Assembly: GCF_030851345.1 (NCBI RefSeq)
Contig: NZ_JALPNU010000012.1
Coordinates: 1-64,000 of the forward strand
Direction: 5' to 3'
Origin: Marinifilum sp. D714
GTDB taxonomy: Bacteria > Bacteroidota > Bacteroidia > Bacteroidales > Marinifilaceae
Length of the DNA: 64,000 bases
A program made the position numbers and the translations under genes. Below the pieces are notes generated by a model. It was not told the DNA's origin, ran no database searches, and worked only from the letters and a program-made list of their open reading frames with translations. Positions within the stretch are counted from its first letter, which is position 1. Each line of letters opens with the position of its first letter. Below, piece by piece: positions 9,822-17,378 of the stretch.

Positions 9822-10364
9822 ATGAAAGTAAATAACAGATATATAATTACCGGCGGCCCAGGTTCTGGAAAGTCAAGTCTTTTAAACGCATTGATCGAAA
9901 AGGGATATCAAGGTTTTGAAGAAATATCGCGTATTGTTATTCGTGAACAACACGAAATAAACGGAGATAAACTTCCGTGGAAAAATCTGGCTGCTTTTGC
10001 TGAAATCTGTTTTAAAAGAATGGGTAAACAACTTAGGGGTTGTAACTCTTCAAATTATTGTTTTTACGACAGAGGCATTCCTGATATTATTGCTTACGTT
10101 CGTCGCGGTGGCCTCAAAGTTCCAGAAAAATACAATGAAAAAAGCAACCAGTATAATCCAATTGTATTTATTGCTCCACCTTGGCAAGAGATATTTATAA
10201 ACGATGCAGAACGCCCCGAATCTTTCGATGATTCAATGGAAATCTATCAGTTTTTAAAAGAAACCTACAATGAACTTGGTTTTCAAACTATTGAACTTCC
10301 AAAAGTTTCTATTCGAGAAAGAGTAAAGTTTATTGAAAATTACTTATCGGCTTGTAAAGATTGA
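9822..10364 (+). CDS. P-loop ATPase (AAA_28 / NadR-kinase-like)
   Basis: A 180-residue nucleotide-binding protein. The Walker A motif GGPGSGKSS lies at residues 11-19, and a YDRGIPD segment at about residues 68-74 resembles the NadR-kinase/thymidylate-kinase-like fold of AAA_28 proteins. No membrane segment or DNA-binding domain is visible. It starts 3 bp after cobQ and is presumably co-transcribed. Its 3' end overlaps the 3' end of convergent cbiZ by 25 bp. The substrate is unknown; a small-molecule kinase role linked to cobamide handling is only an inference from position. Confidence 0.8.
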   Translation: MKVNNRYIITGGPGSGKSSLLNALIEKGYQGFEEISRIVIREQHEINGDKLPWKNLAAFAEICFKRMGKQLRGCNSSNYCFYDRGIPDIIAYVRRGGLKVPEKYNEKSNQYNPIVFIAPPWQEIFINDAERPESFDDSMEIYQFLKETYNELGFQTIELPKVSIRERVKFIENYLSACKD

Positions 10365-11008
10365 GTTACACCTTCAATTACAACCTTAGCCAATAATTCT
10401 CCAAACAAAACATGTTTGCCGCAATAAACTAATTCTGGACCATCTCCACAAGCAATTGCTGCTGAATCGGTTCCTGTTCCTGTTGCGATATTGTCAGAAA
10501 CACGGCTTTTAATGTTCAAGTCCTGCATGCAAGCAGCTTTGGCTTCCGCAACCATCATTACACATTCCACCATAGCGGCATCCGATAAATTAGCGTTTGT
10601 AACGATCAAAATATTAATGGTTCCAACCTTCTCACACTCCTCATTCATGAACTTGTAATCAGCTGGATCACCAGCCCTTCTGGCATTTGAAATTCCTGCA
10701 GTAACCAACGCATCTATCCAAACACCTTGTTCCTCGACGCGCACCCTTCGAAACGTTTTCATAATTGCTGCAGTCATCATACCCACACAAACACCACTCC
10801 ATGAATTTACTTCAGCCATTCTTGCAAGAGTTACCTCCGGCTTTTCAAATTCTGTTCGTTCTCCATTAAAATTAGCGTCAACCTTTGTATTCAGAAAATG
10901 ATTTGCTTGTTGAAACCCACCATTTAAAATTGCTGAACTAAGTATTTTAGTTGGCGTATCAAATTCTACATGAAGAAATTGATCGTTATGCTCTATATTG
11001 TATTTCAT
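10340..11008 (-). CDS. cbiZ: Adenosylcobinamide amidohydrolase CbiZ
   Basis: A 222-residue CbiZ-family protein. Known members cleave the aminopropanol side chain from adenosylcobinamide or pseudocobamides to release adenosylcobyric acid, which lets a cell rebuild scavenged cobamides with its preferred lower ligand. Family-typical blocks are visible: SSAILNGG, VNSWSGVCVGMMTAA, DALVTAGISNARRAGDPA, GTINILIVTNA and ATGTGTDSAAIACG. Its ATG is 2 bp after the upstream dus stop, so it is the last gene of a tetR-dus-cbiZ operon. It overlaps the convergent ATPase gene by 25 bp. Confidence 0.88.
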   Translation of the reverse strand: MKYNIEHNDQFLHVEFDTPTKILSSAILNGGFQQANHFLNTKVDANFNGERTEFEKPEVTLARMAEVNSWSGVCVGMMTAAIMKTFRRVRVEEQGVWIDALVTAGISNARRAGDPADYKFMNEECEKVGTINILIVTNANLSDAAMVECVMMVAEAKAACMQDLNIKSRVSDNIATGTGTDSAAIACGDGPELVYCGKHVLFGELLAKVVIEGVTQSLQADK

Positions 11009-11010
11009 CC

Positions 11011-11958
11011 TTAATCTAATTTCAATTGCTGAGAAAAAGCAAATTCAACAGCTTGCTCATATTTCTTTATTCCTGCCGATTTCTTAATCGCTTTGAATAC
11101 TTTTTTGTCATTTTCGAAATGTGACGAAAAATACTCCCAATATGGCTTCATTTTTTGCATGATTTGAGAATCTCCTTGCAAATACGAGGAGTACAATTGA
11201 AAAATATCATTATGCATTTTTTCAAGTTGATCTCTTCTCTTATCAGAATCAGGCAAAGCAATTCCTTTTAATTTATGTGGTAACCAATAATCCTTCAGTA
11301 AACCACGCCCTATCATTACATGCTGTAAATTTGGAAATAAGCTTTTAATCTTATCAAAATCCTCTTTGCAACAAACATCTCCATTGTACCCAATGTAAGA
11401 TCCATACTTCTCATACAAATCATTAAACCGATTTAAGTTTACCTTGCCTTTATACAATTGTTTTCCAATTCTTGGATGAAGTATTACTTCTGAAACATTA
11501 TAATCTTTTAGGAAAGGAAGTATTGAATCAACTTCAGAATCATCAACTAAACCCAATCGCAATTTTACGGATAATTCTAATTTATTATGAAATGCCGTTT
11601 TTAGAATTTCTTTCACTTTATCAGGATTTGGCAACAATCCCGATCCCTTTCCTTTTTTGGTTACCATTGGATATGGACACCCCATATTCCAATTCATTTT
11701 TAAATAACCTAATTCAGAAAAGTAAGTTTCAAAAAAACTTAATTCTTCGGAGCTTCCGCATAAAAACTGTGGAATCAAATCATTACATCTACTTTCGTAA
11801 GGCTCTACCTCTCTTTTATGGGCAGTTTTTACGATACCATCATTCTGTAAAACGAGAAAAGGAGTATAGAATTCATCTATACCCCCAATATTCTTTTGAT
11901 AGGCTTGTCTAAAAACCCAATCGGTATATCCTTGTAAAGGAGCAAGCGAAATTTTCAT
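11011..11958 (-). CDS. tRNA-dihydrouridine synthase family protein
   Basis: A 315-residue FMN-dependent reductase of the Dus family, which reduces uridines in the tRNA D-loop. The TIM barrel starts with LAPLQGYTDWVFR. The catalytic Cys94 lies in NMGCPYP, followed by KGKGSGLL. Conserved substrate/FMN motifs appear as KLRLG, HPRIGKQLYKG (HGRT... in canonical members) and YNGDV. Several motifs diverge from the DusA/B/C consensus, so this is a Bacteroidota subgroup and the target position is uncertain. A strong SD sits 5 nt before the ATG and overlaps the tetR stop. Confidence 0.9.
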   Translation of the reverse strand: MKISLAPLQGYTDWVFRQAYQKNIGGIDEFYTPFLVLQNDGIVKTAHKREVEPYESRCNDLIPQFLCGSSEELSFFETYFSELGYLKMNWNMGCPYPMVTKKGKGSGLLPNPDKVKEILKTAFHNKLELSVKLRLGLVDDSEVDSILPFLKDYNVSEVILHPRIGKQLYKGKVNLNRFNDLYEKYGSYIGYNGDVCCKEDFDKIKSLFPNLQHVMIGRGLLKDYWLPHKLKGIALPDSDKRRDQLEKMHNDIFQLYSSYLQGDSQIMQKMKPYWEYFSSHFENDKKVFKAIKKSAGIKKYEQAVEFAFSQQLKLD

Positions 11959-11963
11959 AAAAT

Positions 11964-11969
11964 CTCCTT
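11964..11969 (-). promoter_or_regulatory. Strong Shine-Dalgarno for dus
   Basis: AAGGAG on the minus strand is 5 nt before the dus ATG at 11958 and overlaps the tetR stop. Clear SD sites are uncommon in this window, so it supports this start and translational coupling. Confidence 0.6.
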
Positions 11970-12600
11970 ATCGTCCAAAACTTAAGACACCCAACAATTG
12001 CTTTCGCTGGCGATAATATCTTAAACCATCATCGGTAGCAATACTTTTTACAAACTCATCAATCATTGTATCGTATATCGTTCCAAATTTAAATCGCTCA
12101 GGTGGATACAACTCTGGATTATGCATATCCTCCAAACGAGAAAGGTACATACGTCCAACCATCTCACCACTCAAATCGTTCCTATACATTCCTTGCGCAA
12201 TTCCCTTCTGGATGTTAATCTGAATTTTATTAAAAATAAATTCCATTCTATCTTCCATATGCTTTGCATAAATTTCTGGAAAATATTGCTCAAGCTCCAT
12301 GGTAATTGAAGGCGTAACATGTTCAAACTTATCATTTATCTCTTGGCTAACGATAAATAAAATATCAATAGCATTCTGACCTTCGAAGTTGTACTCAAGA
12401 AAAATTGCTTCAAAACTCTTTCTTTCATACTCCAAAATTTTCTCTACCAATTCTTCTTTAGAATTAACAAATTTTGAGATATCTTCTTGTGTTACACCAA
12501 AATCTTTAATTTTTTCAAACGAAAAGTCCTTTAAACCGTTCTTCAACAGAAAAGTTCTTACTTTTTCTATAATCTGCACAAACTCCTTATCCATATACAC
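11968..12600 (-). CDS. TetR/AcrR-like transcriptional regulator
   Basis: A 210-residue protein with a short N-terminal helical DNA-binding domain (residues of about 8-55: FLLKNGLKDFSFEKI, then VTQEDISKFVNSKEELVEKILEYE) followed by a helical ligand/dimer domain. The HTH is more divergent than in canonical TetR proteins, so the family call is good but not certain. Met3 at 12594 is an alternative start. It leads the tetR-dus-cbiZ operon. Several short palindromes in its upstream region look like operator sites, which would be consistent with autoregulation. Confidence 0.8.
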   Translation of the reverse strand: MYMDKEFVQIIEKVRTFLLKNGLKDFSFEKIKDFGVTQEDISKFVNSKEELVEKILEYERKSFEAIFLEYNFEGQNAIDILFIVSQEINDKFEHVTPSITMELEQYFPEIYAKHMEDRMEFIFNKIQINIQKGIAQGMYRNDLSGEMVGRMYLSRLEDMHNPELYPPERFKFGTIYDTMIDEFVKSIATDDGLRYYRQRKQLLGVLSFGR

Positions 12601-12621
12601 TTATCCCTATAAATTCTTCAA

Positions 12622-12701
12622 AATTGTACTAACACAATTCCTCAATTCAATATAGCCATAAAATTAAGAAAATTCACATTGTATATCTAATACAACTTGT
12701 A
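12622..12701. promoter_or_regulatory. Palindrome cluster upstream of tetR (possible operators)
   Basis: Three inverted repeats built on related half-sites: AATTGT-n6-ACAATT (12622-12639), TTGTAT-n5-ATACAA (12679-12695) and TACAA-c-TTGTA (12691-12701). They lie 22-101 bp before the regulator's ATG, where a TetR-type dimer would bind. The assignment is inferred from symmetry and position only. Confidence 0.4.
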
Positions 12702-12860
12702 AATGATTTAATTTTTCGAAGAATATTTCACCAGAACAGTAATAGATATCAACAGGAATGATTGTAATTCTAAAACAGTATAAACATGTTCCATGTATTA
12801 TTCATCAATTAACAGCTCTTCATTGACAAAATGAGTTTATTCATAAAAATCGGAGTTACA

Positions 12861-12947
12861 ATGGGGTTAGATTTAAAAACAAATAGTATCTTTAATGCAG
12901 AATGGATACTTTTAATACATAGGGTGATTGAAAGTTCTTTTTCATAA
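12861..12947 (+). CDS. Candidate 28-residue small protein
   Basis: ATG at 12861 to TAA at 12945-12947 gives 28 codons (starts MGLDLKTNSIF, ends RVIESSFS). GGAG lies 6 nt upstream of the ATG, and a strong intrinsic terminator begins 22 nt after the stop. No homolog is recognised and I see no clear consensus promoter. The transcript could equally be a small RNA with the ORF arising by chance. It is the only coding signal I see in the 500-bp gap 12601-13100. Confidence 0.35.
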   Translation: MGLDLKTNSIFNAEWILLIHRVIESSFS

Positions 12948-12969
12948 GTAAATTTAAGTAGTAGTTTTT

Positions 12970-12997
12970 GGGCGGCTAGTCACCGCCCATTTTTTTG
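12970..12997 (+). terminator. Strong orphan terminator
   Basis: GGGCGG (12970-12975), 7-nt loop, CCGCCC (12983-12988), then A and eight T residues on the plus strand. No annotated plus-strand gene lies upstream except the 28-codon ORF, so it marks an unrecognised short transcript. Confidence 0.85.
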
Positions 12998-13065
12998 CTC
13001 TAAAATCAGATATCTCACATTTTTCGATTACTTAATGAAATAGTGTGACATTGCATTTAATAAAT

Positions 13066-13098
13066 AAAAAGCTGCAAGTAATCATCTTGCAGCTTTTT
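13066..13098 (-). terminator. Terminator after the thioredoxin-like gene
   Basis: Perfect 13-bp arms (AAAAAGCTGCAAG and complement, 7-nt loop) begin 2 nt after the stop codon of the minus-strand gene. T-rich tails exist on both strands, so it may act in both directions. Confidence 0.85.
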
Positions 13099-13100
13099 AT

Positions 13101-13637
13101 TTATTTTTTATCCAATTCCTTTTCAATTACTTTTTTCATGGCTTCAAACTCTTCAGGATTAAATAGCCTTGTTAGAAAAATTATTTTTCCATCCCTATCA
13201 ATAATTACATTTCGAGTCACTCCACTTTTACGATATGCATATTTTGCAAAAATATTAGCTCCATCATCTAATCCAATTGGATAAGTAATTCCCGTTGCTT
13301 TGATTAATTTATTAGCTTTTTCAAGCGGTTCATCTCTGTCGATTCCAAATAAAGCAAAGTCTTTATTTTTATGCGCCTTCCAAATATCATTTTCAATATG
13401 CGGCATCTCTTTTCGGCAAACCCCACACCAACTAGCAGTAAATTGTAGCATTATCACTTTACCTCTATAATCTGACAATTTAATTGTAGTGCCATCTGTT
13501 AATTTCATTTCAAAATCAGGAGCCATATCTCCTACTTGTACAATATATCCACGGCTATCTCTTTCTTGTGAAAAAGATGTAAAAACAAATAGCCCCAACA
13601 AAAGTGTAAGCAATTTAAATCTCTTCATTCTATTCAA
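13101..13637 (-). CDS. Exported thioredoxin-like (TlpA/AhpC-TSA) protein
   Basis: A 178-residue thiol-disulfide protein. Residues 1-23 are a Sec signal peptide ending TSFSQ. The thioredoxin fold follows, with redox motif WCGVC (Cys71, Cys74) in FTASWCGVCRKEMPH. The cis-Pro region (GVTRNVIIDRDGKI) is present but the Pro itself is replaced by Thr-Arg. It probably acts in the periplasm as a disulfide reductase or peroxidase partner. Met4 (13628) is an equally good start. It is monocistronic and divergent from the DUF4251 gene. Confidence 0.9.
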   Translation of the reverse strand: MNRMKRFKLLTLLLGLFVFTSFSQERDSRGYIVQVGDMAPDFEMKLTDGTTIKLSDYRGKVIMLQFTASWCGVCRKEMPHIENDIWKAHKNKDFALFGIDRDEPLEKANKLIKATGITYPIGLDDGANIFAKYAYRKSGVTRNVIIDRDGKIIFLTRLFNPEEFEAMKKVIEKELDKK

Positions 13638-13762
13638 ATCTAATCTATTAATAATAGGCAGTAAACCTATTTAATTTCAACACAATTTCAAATTTTTTAA
13701 CGAAATTGAACAATGATTGGCATAGTTCATGCCAAAATGCATATGAACTAAAAAGTAAAAAC

Positions 13763-14269
13763 ATGAAAAATATCAAATTAATTGTTGTTATAATCTGCCT
13801 ACTGGCCTCTGCAAACAGTTTCGCTCAGCTTAGCGGAAAGGCTAAAAGACAACAAAAAAAAGAATTTAAAAGGCAAGAAATTGAACAAATGATAAGTAAT
13901 CAAAAGTTCACATTTATTCCACGTTCGCTTACAACAAGTTCAGGTTACACCAAAGATTTAAACTTTTCATACGAACTGGAATTAAATCAGGACTCTACAA
14001 AAGCTTACCTTCCCTTTTGGGGAAAAGCTCACATCGCAAAAATTAATGATGAAGGAGGTATTCTTTTTGAAACAACAGCTAATGATTTAGAAATTAAAAA
14101 TCTTAACAAAAAGGGCTATGAGATAAAATTTAAAGCTAAAGGAAAAGAAGATACCTATCAAATAAAATTACAAGTTTCGAAACAAGGTTATACAAATTTA
14201 TTTATTACTTCTAATAATAAAAGTCACATCTCTTACTATGGACACATAGAAGCAATTAATGAAAAATAA
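13763..14269 (+). CDS. DUF4251 family exported protein
   Basis: 168 residues from the ATG at 13763. The open frame extends upstream to 13706, but the signal peptide (KNIKLIVVIICLLA, then SFAQ) starts at 13763, so I prefer that start. After a charged linker (KRQQKKEFKRQEIEQ), the mature part is a compact beta-rich domain with FTFIPRSL, LPFWGKAH and GYTNLFITSNN blocks, typical of the Bacteroidota DUF4251 family. Function is unknown. It ends next to the stop of the convergent membrane protein gene. Confidence 0.8.
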   Translation: MKNIKLIVVIICLLASANSFAQLSGKAKRQQKKEFKRQEIEQMISNQKFTFIPRSLTTSSGYTKDLNFSYELELNQDSTKAYLPFWGKAHIAKINDEGGILFETTANDLEIKNLNKKGYEIKFKAKGKEDTYQIKLQVSKQGYTNLFITSNNKSHISYYGHIEAINEK

Positions 14270-14782
14270 CTATTGTTTTTTTGAAAACACACCTAATAAT
14301 TTCTTTTTTACCTTTTCCTTTTGAGAAGTTAAACACATAGTTACAGCTTTGCGCATCAGCTTATCTTTCACAAGAAATTTTCTTAAGAGATAAGCTGATC
14401 CGGCATATGGCAATGCAGCTATTAAGATATCTAACGGTTTTACTTTTCCACGTAGATTATGAGTTATATACACCAGTTTAGCCAAAATATTCCCGAATAA
14501 AAAAAGGATAGGTGGTGTCAACACTTTATAATCTACAACTCCATGAAAGATTGCATATGCAATGATTCCGGGAAATAAAATTGACTCAATTAGTCCAGCA
14601 ACAATTGCCCAACCCGCAAGAACCGAACTTACATAAAGGATACCAAAGAATCCGTTATTGGTAATGGTTTTAACCAAATAATGCTTTTCTGAACTTTCAA
14701 AGTCCTGCGACTGGCTCACATAAATACAAAAAGTACTTTTTGCACATGAACATTTCTCATCATAGCTTAACGAACCATTCAT
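14270..14782 (-). CDS. Membrane protein of unknown function
   Basis: 170 residues from the ATG at 14782. A longer frame starting at 14869 would overlap the DoxX gene by 86 bp, whereas the 14782 ATG follows the DoxX stop after a single base, which fits translational coupling. The N-terminus carries a Cys cluster (EKCSCAKSTFC). Two or three hydrophobic helices follow (GFFGILYVSSVLAGWAIVAGLI, IIAYAIFHGVV, ILFLFGNILAKLVYI), then a basic tail. I do not recognise the family. Pairing with DoxX hints at a shared membrane role. Confidence 0.7.
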   Translation of the reverse strand: MNGSLSYDEKCSCAKSTFCIYVSQSQDFESSEKHYLVKTITNNGFFGILYVSSVLAGWAIVAGLIESILFPGIIAYAIFHGVVDYKVLTPPILFLFGNILAKLVYITHNLRGKVKPLDILIAALPYAGSAYLLRKFLVKDKLMRKAVTMCLTSQKEKVKKKLLGVFSKKQ

Positions 14783-14783
14783 T

Positions 14784-15209
14784 TTACCGCATTCTATTTT
14801 TAAAGTATTCTCTATATAACTGAGGAAAATTGGCTCTATAGATGAGTATCGCACTAAGTACCAAAGCAACTACAGCCATCGTAAACAACTGTCCATCATC
14901 CGAGATTCCATCTACAACGACCTCAACTCCTAAAGGTGTGAAAAGGTGAAAACCAACAGCTCCTATCATTAAACCAGCAGTAATTAATGAGGCAAACTTC
15001 CAATAGCTAGGCAAAAAGAAAAGAATTCCAGCAATTAGTTCAATTGCTCCAACTCCATATCTTCCCCAAGGCTCCATTCCAATGGTTGAAAAAATATGAA
15101 TAGCCTGTGGATGACCAGAAAACTTAAAATGTAAGGTTTGAATTAAAATTATTGCTGTTACAATCCTTAACAATATCTCAACGTTTCTATATTTTCTTTT
15201 CTCTTTCAT
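14784..15209 (-). CDS. DoxX-family membrane protein
   Basis: 141 residues from the ATG at 15209. The frame is open to 15296, but the upstream extension lacks family character. Four transmembrane helices are visible, with the DoxX-like segment RYGVGAIELIAGILFFLPSYWKFASLITAGLMIGAVGFHL starting at about residue 50. DoxX proteins are small inner-membrane proteins linked to redox or sulfur metabolism; the role here is not defined. It is the first gene of a two-gene unit. Confidence 0.8.
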   Translation of the reverse strand: MKEKRKYRNVEILLRIVTAIILIQTLHFKFSGHPQAIHIFSTIGMEPWGRYGVGAIELIAGILFFLPSYWKFASLITAGLMIGAVGFHLFTPLGVEVVVDGISDDGQLFTMAVVALVLSAILIYRANFPQLYREYFKNRMR

Positions 15210-15360
15210 GATATACTTACTTAACTTCAACTTAAAACTACAAAAATGAATCAGTTCTTTGAAATTCATTTTGATTACTATTGCAAGATAGGACAATCAT
15301 CACTACTAATTTGTGATTCAGATTACAAAATCATCATTTTAATAAAATCTTTGCCCCCCG

Positions 15361-15530
15361 AGAAGACTACATCCTTTTGCGAAGAACGGCGTACTAATCA
15401 GAAGGGATCCTTACTTTTCTGAAGGGAAGATTCACAAGCCGAAAGAATGACTTCTTTAGCCGTAGGAAGCTTTACTTTATGCAAGGAGAGCTTTAAAAGC
15501 TGAAAAAAAAGCATTCTAGTGCCGAGGTTT
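15361..15530 (+). repeat. Degenerate ~20-bp tandem repeats
   Basis: Eight units of 19-22 bp begin at about 15361, 15381, 15401, 15421, 15441, 15462, 15483 and 15502. The loose consensus is GAAGGAAnCTTTACTTTTGC, with later units often ending in GCC. Period 20 is not a multiple of three and the units are too divergent for a recent array. The tract ends 70 bp before the M28 peptidase start. Confidence 0.6.
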
Positions 15531-15568
15531 GAAACTAACCTTCATTTTATAATAAATAGCATAAAATG

Positions 15569-15576
15569 TATATTTG
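15569..15576 (+). promoter_or_regulatory. Promoter -7 box for the M28 peptidase
   Basis: TATATTTG matches TAnnTTTG; predicted transcription start near 15583, 17 nt before the ATG at 15600. Confidence 0.5.
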
Positions 15577-15599
15577 AATTTTGAAACTAAACCTAAAAG

Positions 15600-17258
15600 A
15601 TGAATTTGAATAAGCTAAGAAAAGCATCTCTATTTCTGCTTACCGGAAGTATTTTTGCATGTAGCACCCCTGAAAAGGAGCTTCAAAAAGCCGAATCGGT
15701 AATTTCTACCGAAAGAATGATAGAATACATTAAGGAATTGGGATCTGACGAGTACCAAGGAAGAAAACCATTCTCGGAAGGAGAAACAAAATCAATCAAT
15801 TACATTGCCAATCTTTATAAAAAAATGGGATTGGAACCTATAAATGGAGATTCTTACTTTCAGGAAGTTCCATTGGTAGAAGTTACGGTTGATGTTCCAG
15901 AAGGCATAAAATTACAATCTTCTAAAGGCAAATCAGAATTAAAATACCGTGACGATTTCGTGATATTTTCGAGAAGGTTGCAAGATGATATTGAGTTGAA
16001 AAAGTCTGAAATGGTTTTTGCCGGTTATGGAATTATTGCACCCGAATATAATTGGAATGATTACAAAGATTTGGATGTAAAAGGTAAAACCGTAGTTGTA
16101 ATGGTTAATGATCCTGGATTTGGATCTACAGACAAGAGCTTTTTTAAAGGAAATGAAATGACCTACTACGGCCGATGGACCTACAAATACGAAGAAGCAG
16201 CCAGACAAGGTGCTGCTGGATTATTAATTATTCACCAAACCAAACCTGCTGGTTATCCTTGGTCCGTTGTTTTAAATTCGGCGTCTGTTCCAAAATTATA
16301 TCAACAACCAAAGGACAATTATGAATCACGATGTGCTGCAGAAGGTTGGATAACTTGGAATACTGCTGAAACTTTATTCAACTCTTGTGGTAAAAATTTG
16401 AATGAAGAGTTGGCAAAAGCAAAAAGATCAGACTATAAAGGCTTTAATTTCAACACAAAATTATCAGTTAAATTTCACAACAAAGCTCGTTTCGATAAAA
16501 CCAACAATGTTCTTGGCGTTTTAAAAGGAACCGATTTGGCAGATGAATACATTTTTTATTCTGCACATTGGGATCATTTAGGAATTGGCCCTAAAATGAA
16601 TGGAGATTCAATTTACAACGGCGCCGTTGACAATGGCACCTCACTTGCGTGGATGTTTGAGATAGCAGAAGCATTTAAAGCAATGCCACAAAAACCAAGA
16701 AGATCAATCGTATTTTTTGCCCCTTCTGCAGAAGAGTCAGGACTAAACGGTTCGGGATATTATGCCGATCACCCGATTTTTCCTTTGAAAAAAACCGTTG
16801 CCAATATCAATAATGATTTGATGTTACCATATGGTAAAATGAAAGATGTGATGATTACAGGTTATGGACAATCTGAATTAGAAGATTATGTAGTTGAAGC
16901 TGCAAAAAATCAAGATCGCTATATTCTACCTGACCCAAATGCTCAATCTGGAATGTATTACCGTTCAGATCATTTTAGCTTTGCACGAGTTGGTGTTCCT
17001 TCATTATTTGTTCGAGGAAATAATGATCATTGGGACAAAGGAAAAGAATTCATGTCGGAAAAGGAGCAATATTGGTTAGCTAACCACTACCACAAACCAT
17101 TCGATGAATATGAAGATTGGTGGGATTTGCAAGGAGTTGTCGATGATGCCAAACTATTGTTTAGGGTAGGCTGGAAATTGGCTAACGAAGATAAATTTCC
17201 GAATTGGAAAGAAGGTTCAGAATTTAAAGCAATCAGAGAAAGCTACATGAACAAATAA
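15600..17258 (+). CDS. M28-family lipoprotein metallopeptidase with PA domain
   Basis: 552 residues. The N-terminus is a lipoprotein signal with lipobox SIFAC, so the protein is exported and lipidated. A protease-associated (PA) domain occupies about residues 140-255. The M28 zinc-peptidase domain follows, with His323 and Asp325 (AHWDH), bridging Asp344 (GAVDNG), Glu378-Glu379 (SAEESG) and a late His in YRSDHFSF. Family members are aminopeptidases or carboxypeptidases for small peptides. The metal-ligand Asp usually found in a NIDM-like motif here reads NINNDLM. It has its own promoter and terminator. The likely role is peptide digestion at the cell envelope. Confidence 0.93.
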   Translation: MNLNKLRKASLFLLTGSIFACSTPEKELQKAESVISTERMIEYIKELGSDEYQGRKPFSEGETKSINYIANLYKKMGLEPINGDSYFQEVPLVEVTVDVPEGIKLQSSKGKSELKYRDDFVIFSRRLQDDIELKKSEMVFAGYGIIAPEYNWNDYKDLDVKGKTVVVMVNDPGFGSTDKSFFKGNEMTYYGRWTYKYEEAARQGAAGLLIIHQTKPAGYPWSVVLNSASVPKLYQQPKDNYESRCAAEGWITWNTAETLFNSCGKNLNEELAKAKRSDYKGFNFNTKLSVKFHNKARFDKTNNVLGVLKGTDLADEYIFYSAHWDHLGIGPKMNGDSIYNGAVDNGTSLAWMFEIAEAFKAMPQKPRRSIVFFAPSAEESGLNGSGYYADHPIFPLKKTVANINNDLMLPYGKMKDVMITGYGQSELEDYVVEAAKNQDRYILPDPNAQSGMYYRSDHFSFARVGVPSLFVRGNNDHWDKGKEFMSEKEQYWLANHYHKPFDEYEDWWDLQGVVDDAKLLFRVGWKLANEDKFPNWKEGSEFKAIRESYMNK

Positions 17259-17264
17259 AAAATT

Positions 17265-17297
17265 AAAAGAATGATTTCCGAATCATTCTTTTTTTTT
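17265..17297 (+). terminator. Terminator after the M28 peptidase
   Basis: AAAAGAATGATT, loop TCCG, AATCATTCTTTT, continuing into a T run on the plus strand, 6 nt after the stop codon. Confidence 0.9.
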
Positions 17298-17378
17298 GTT
17301 TAGTAATACTTGAAACAATTTTGTGGGCTTCACTAAAATTTCTTAATTTAATAGTACATACTATTAATCAAACACCCA

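Larger units (their letters stand above)
15210..15599. other. Non-coding region holding a degenerate 20-bp repeat array
   Basis: A 390-bp spacer between the divergent DoxX and M28 genes. 15361-15530 is a tandem repeat (separate entry). A plus-strand near-consensus -7 (AATCTTTG, 15346-15353) precedes the repeats, and a good one (15569-15576) follows them. No ORF is supported. Confidence 0.6.

Noticed and set aside
14783-14869. Longer start for the membrane protein after DoxX
   Set aside because: It would overlap the DoxX gene by 86 bp; the ATG at 14782 is directly coupled to the DoxX stop.
15361-15530. CRISPR array or coding repeat
   Set aside because: Units of about 20 bp have no spacers, and the period is not a multiple of three.
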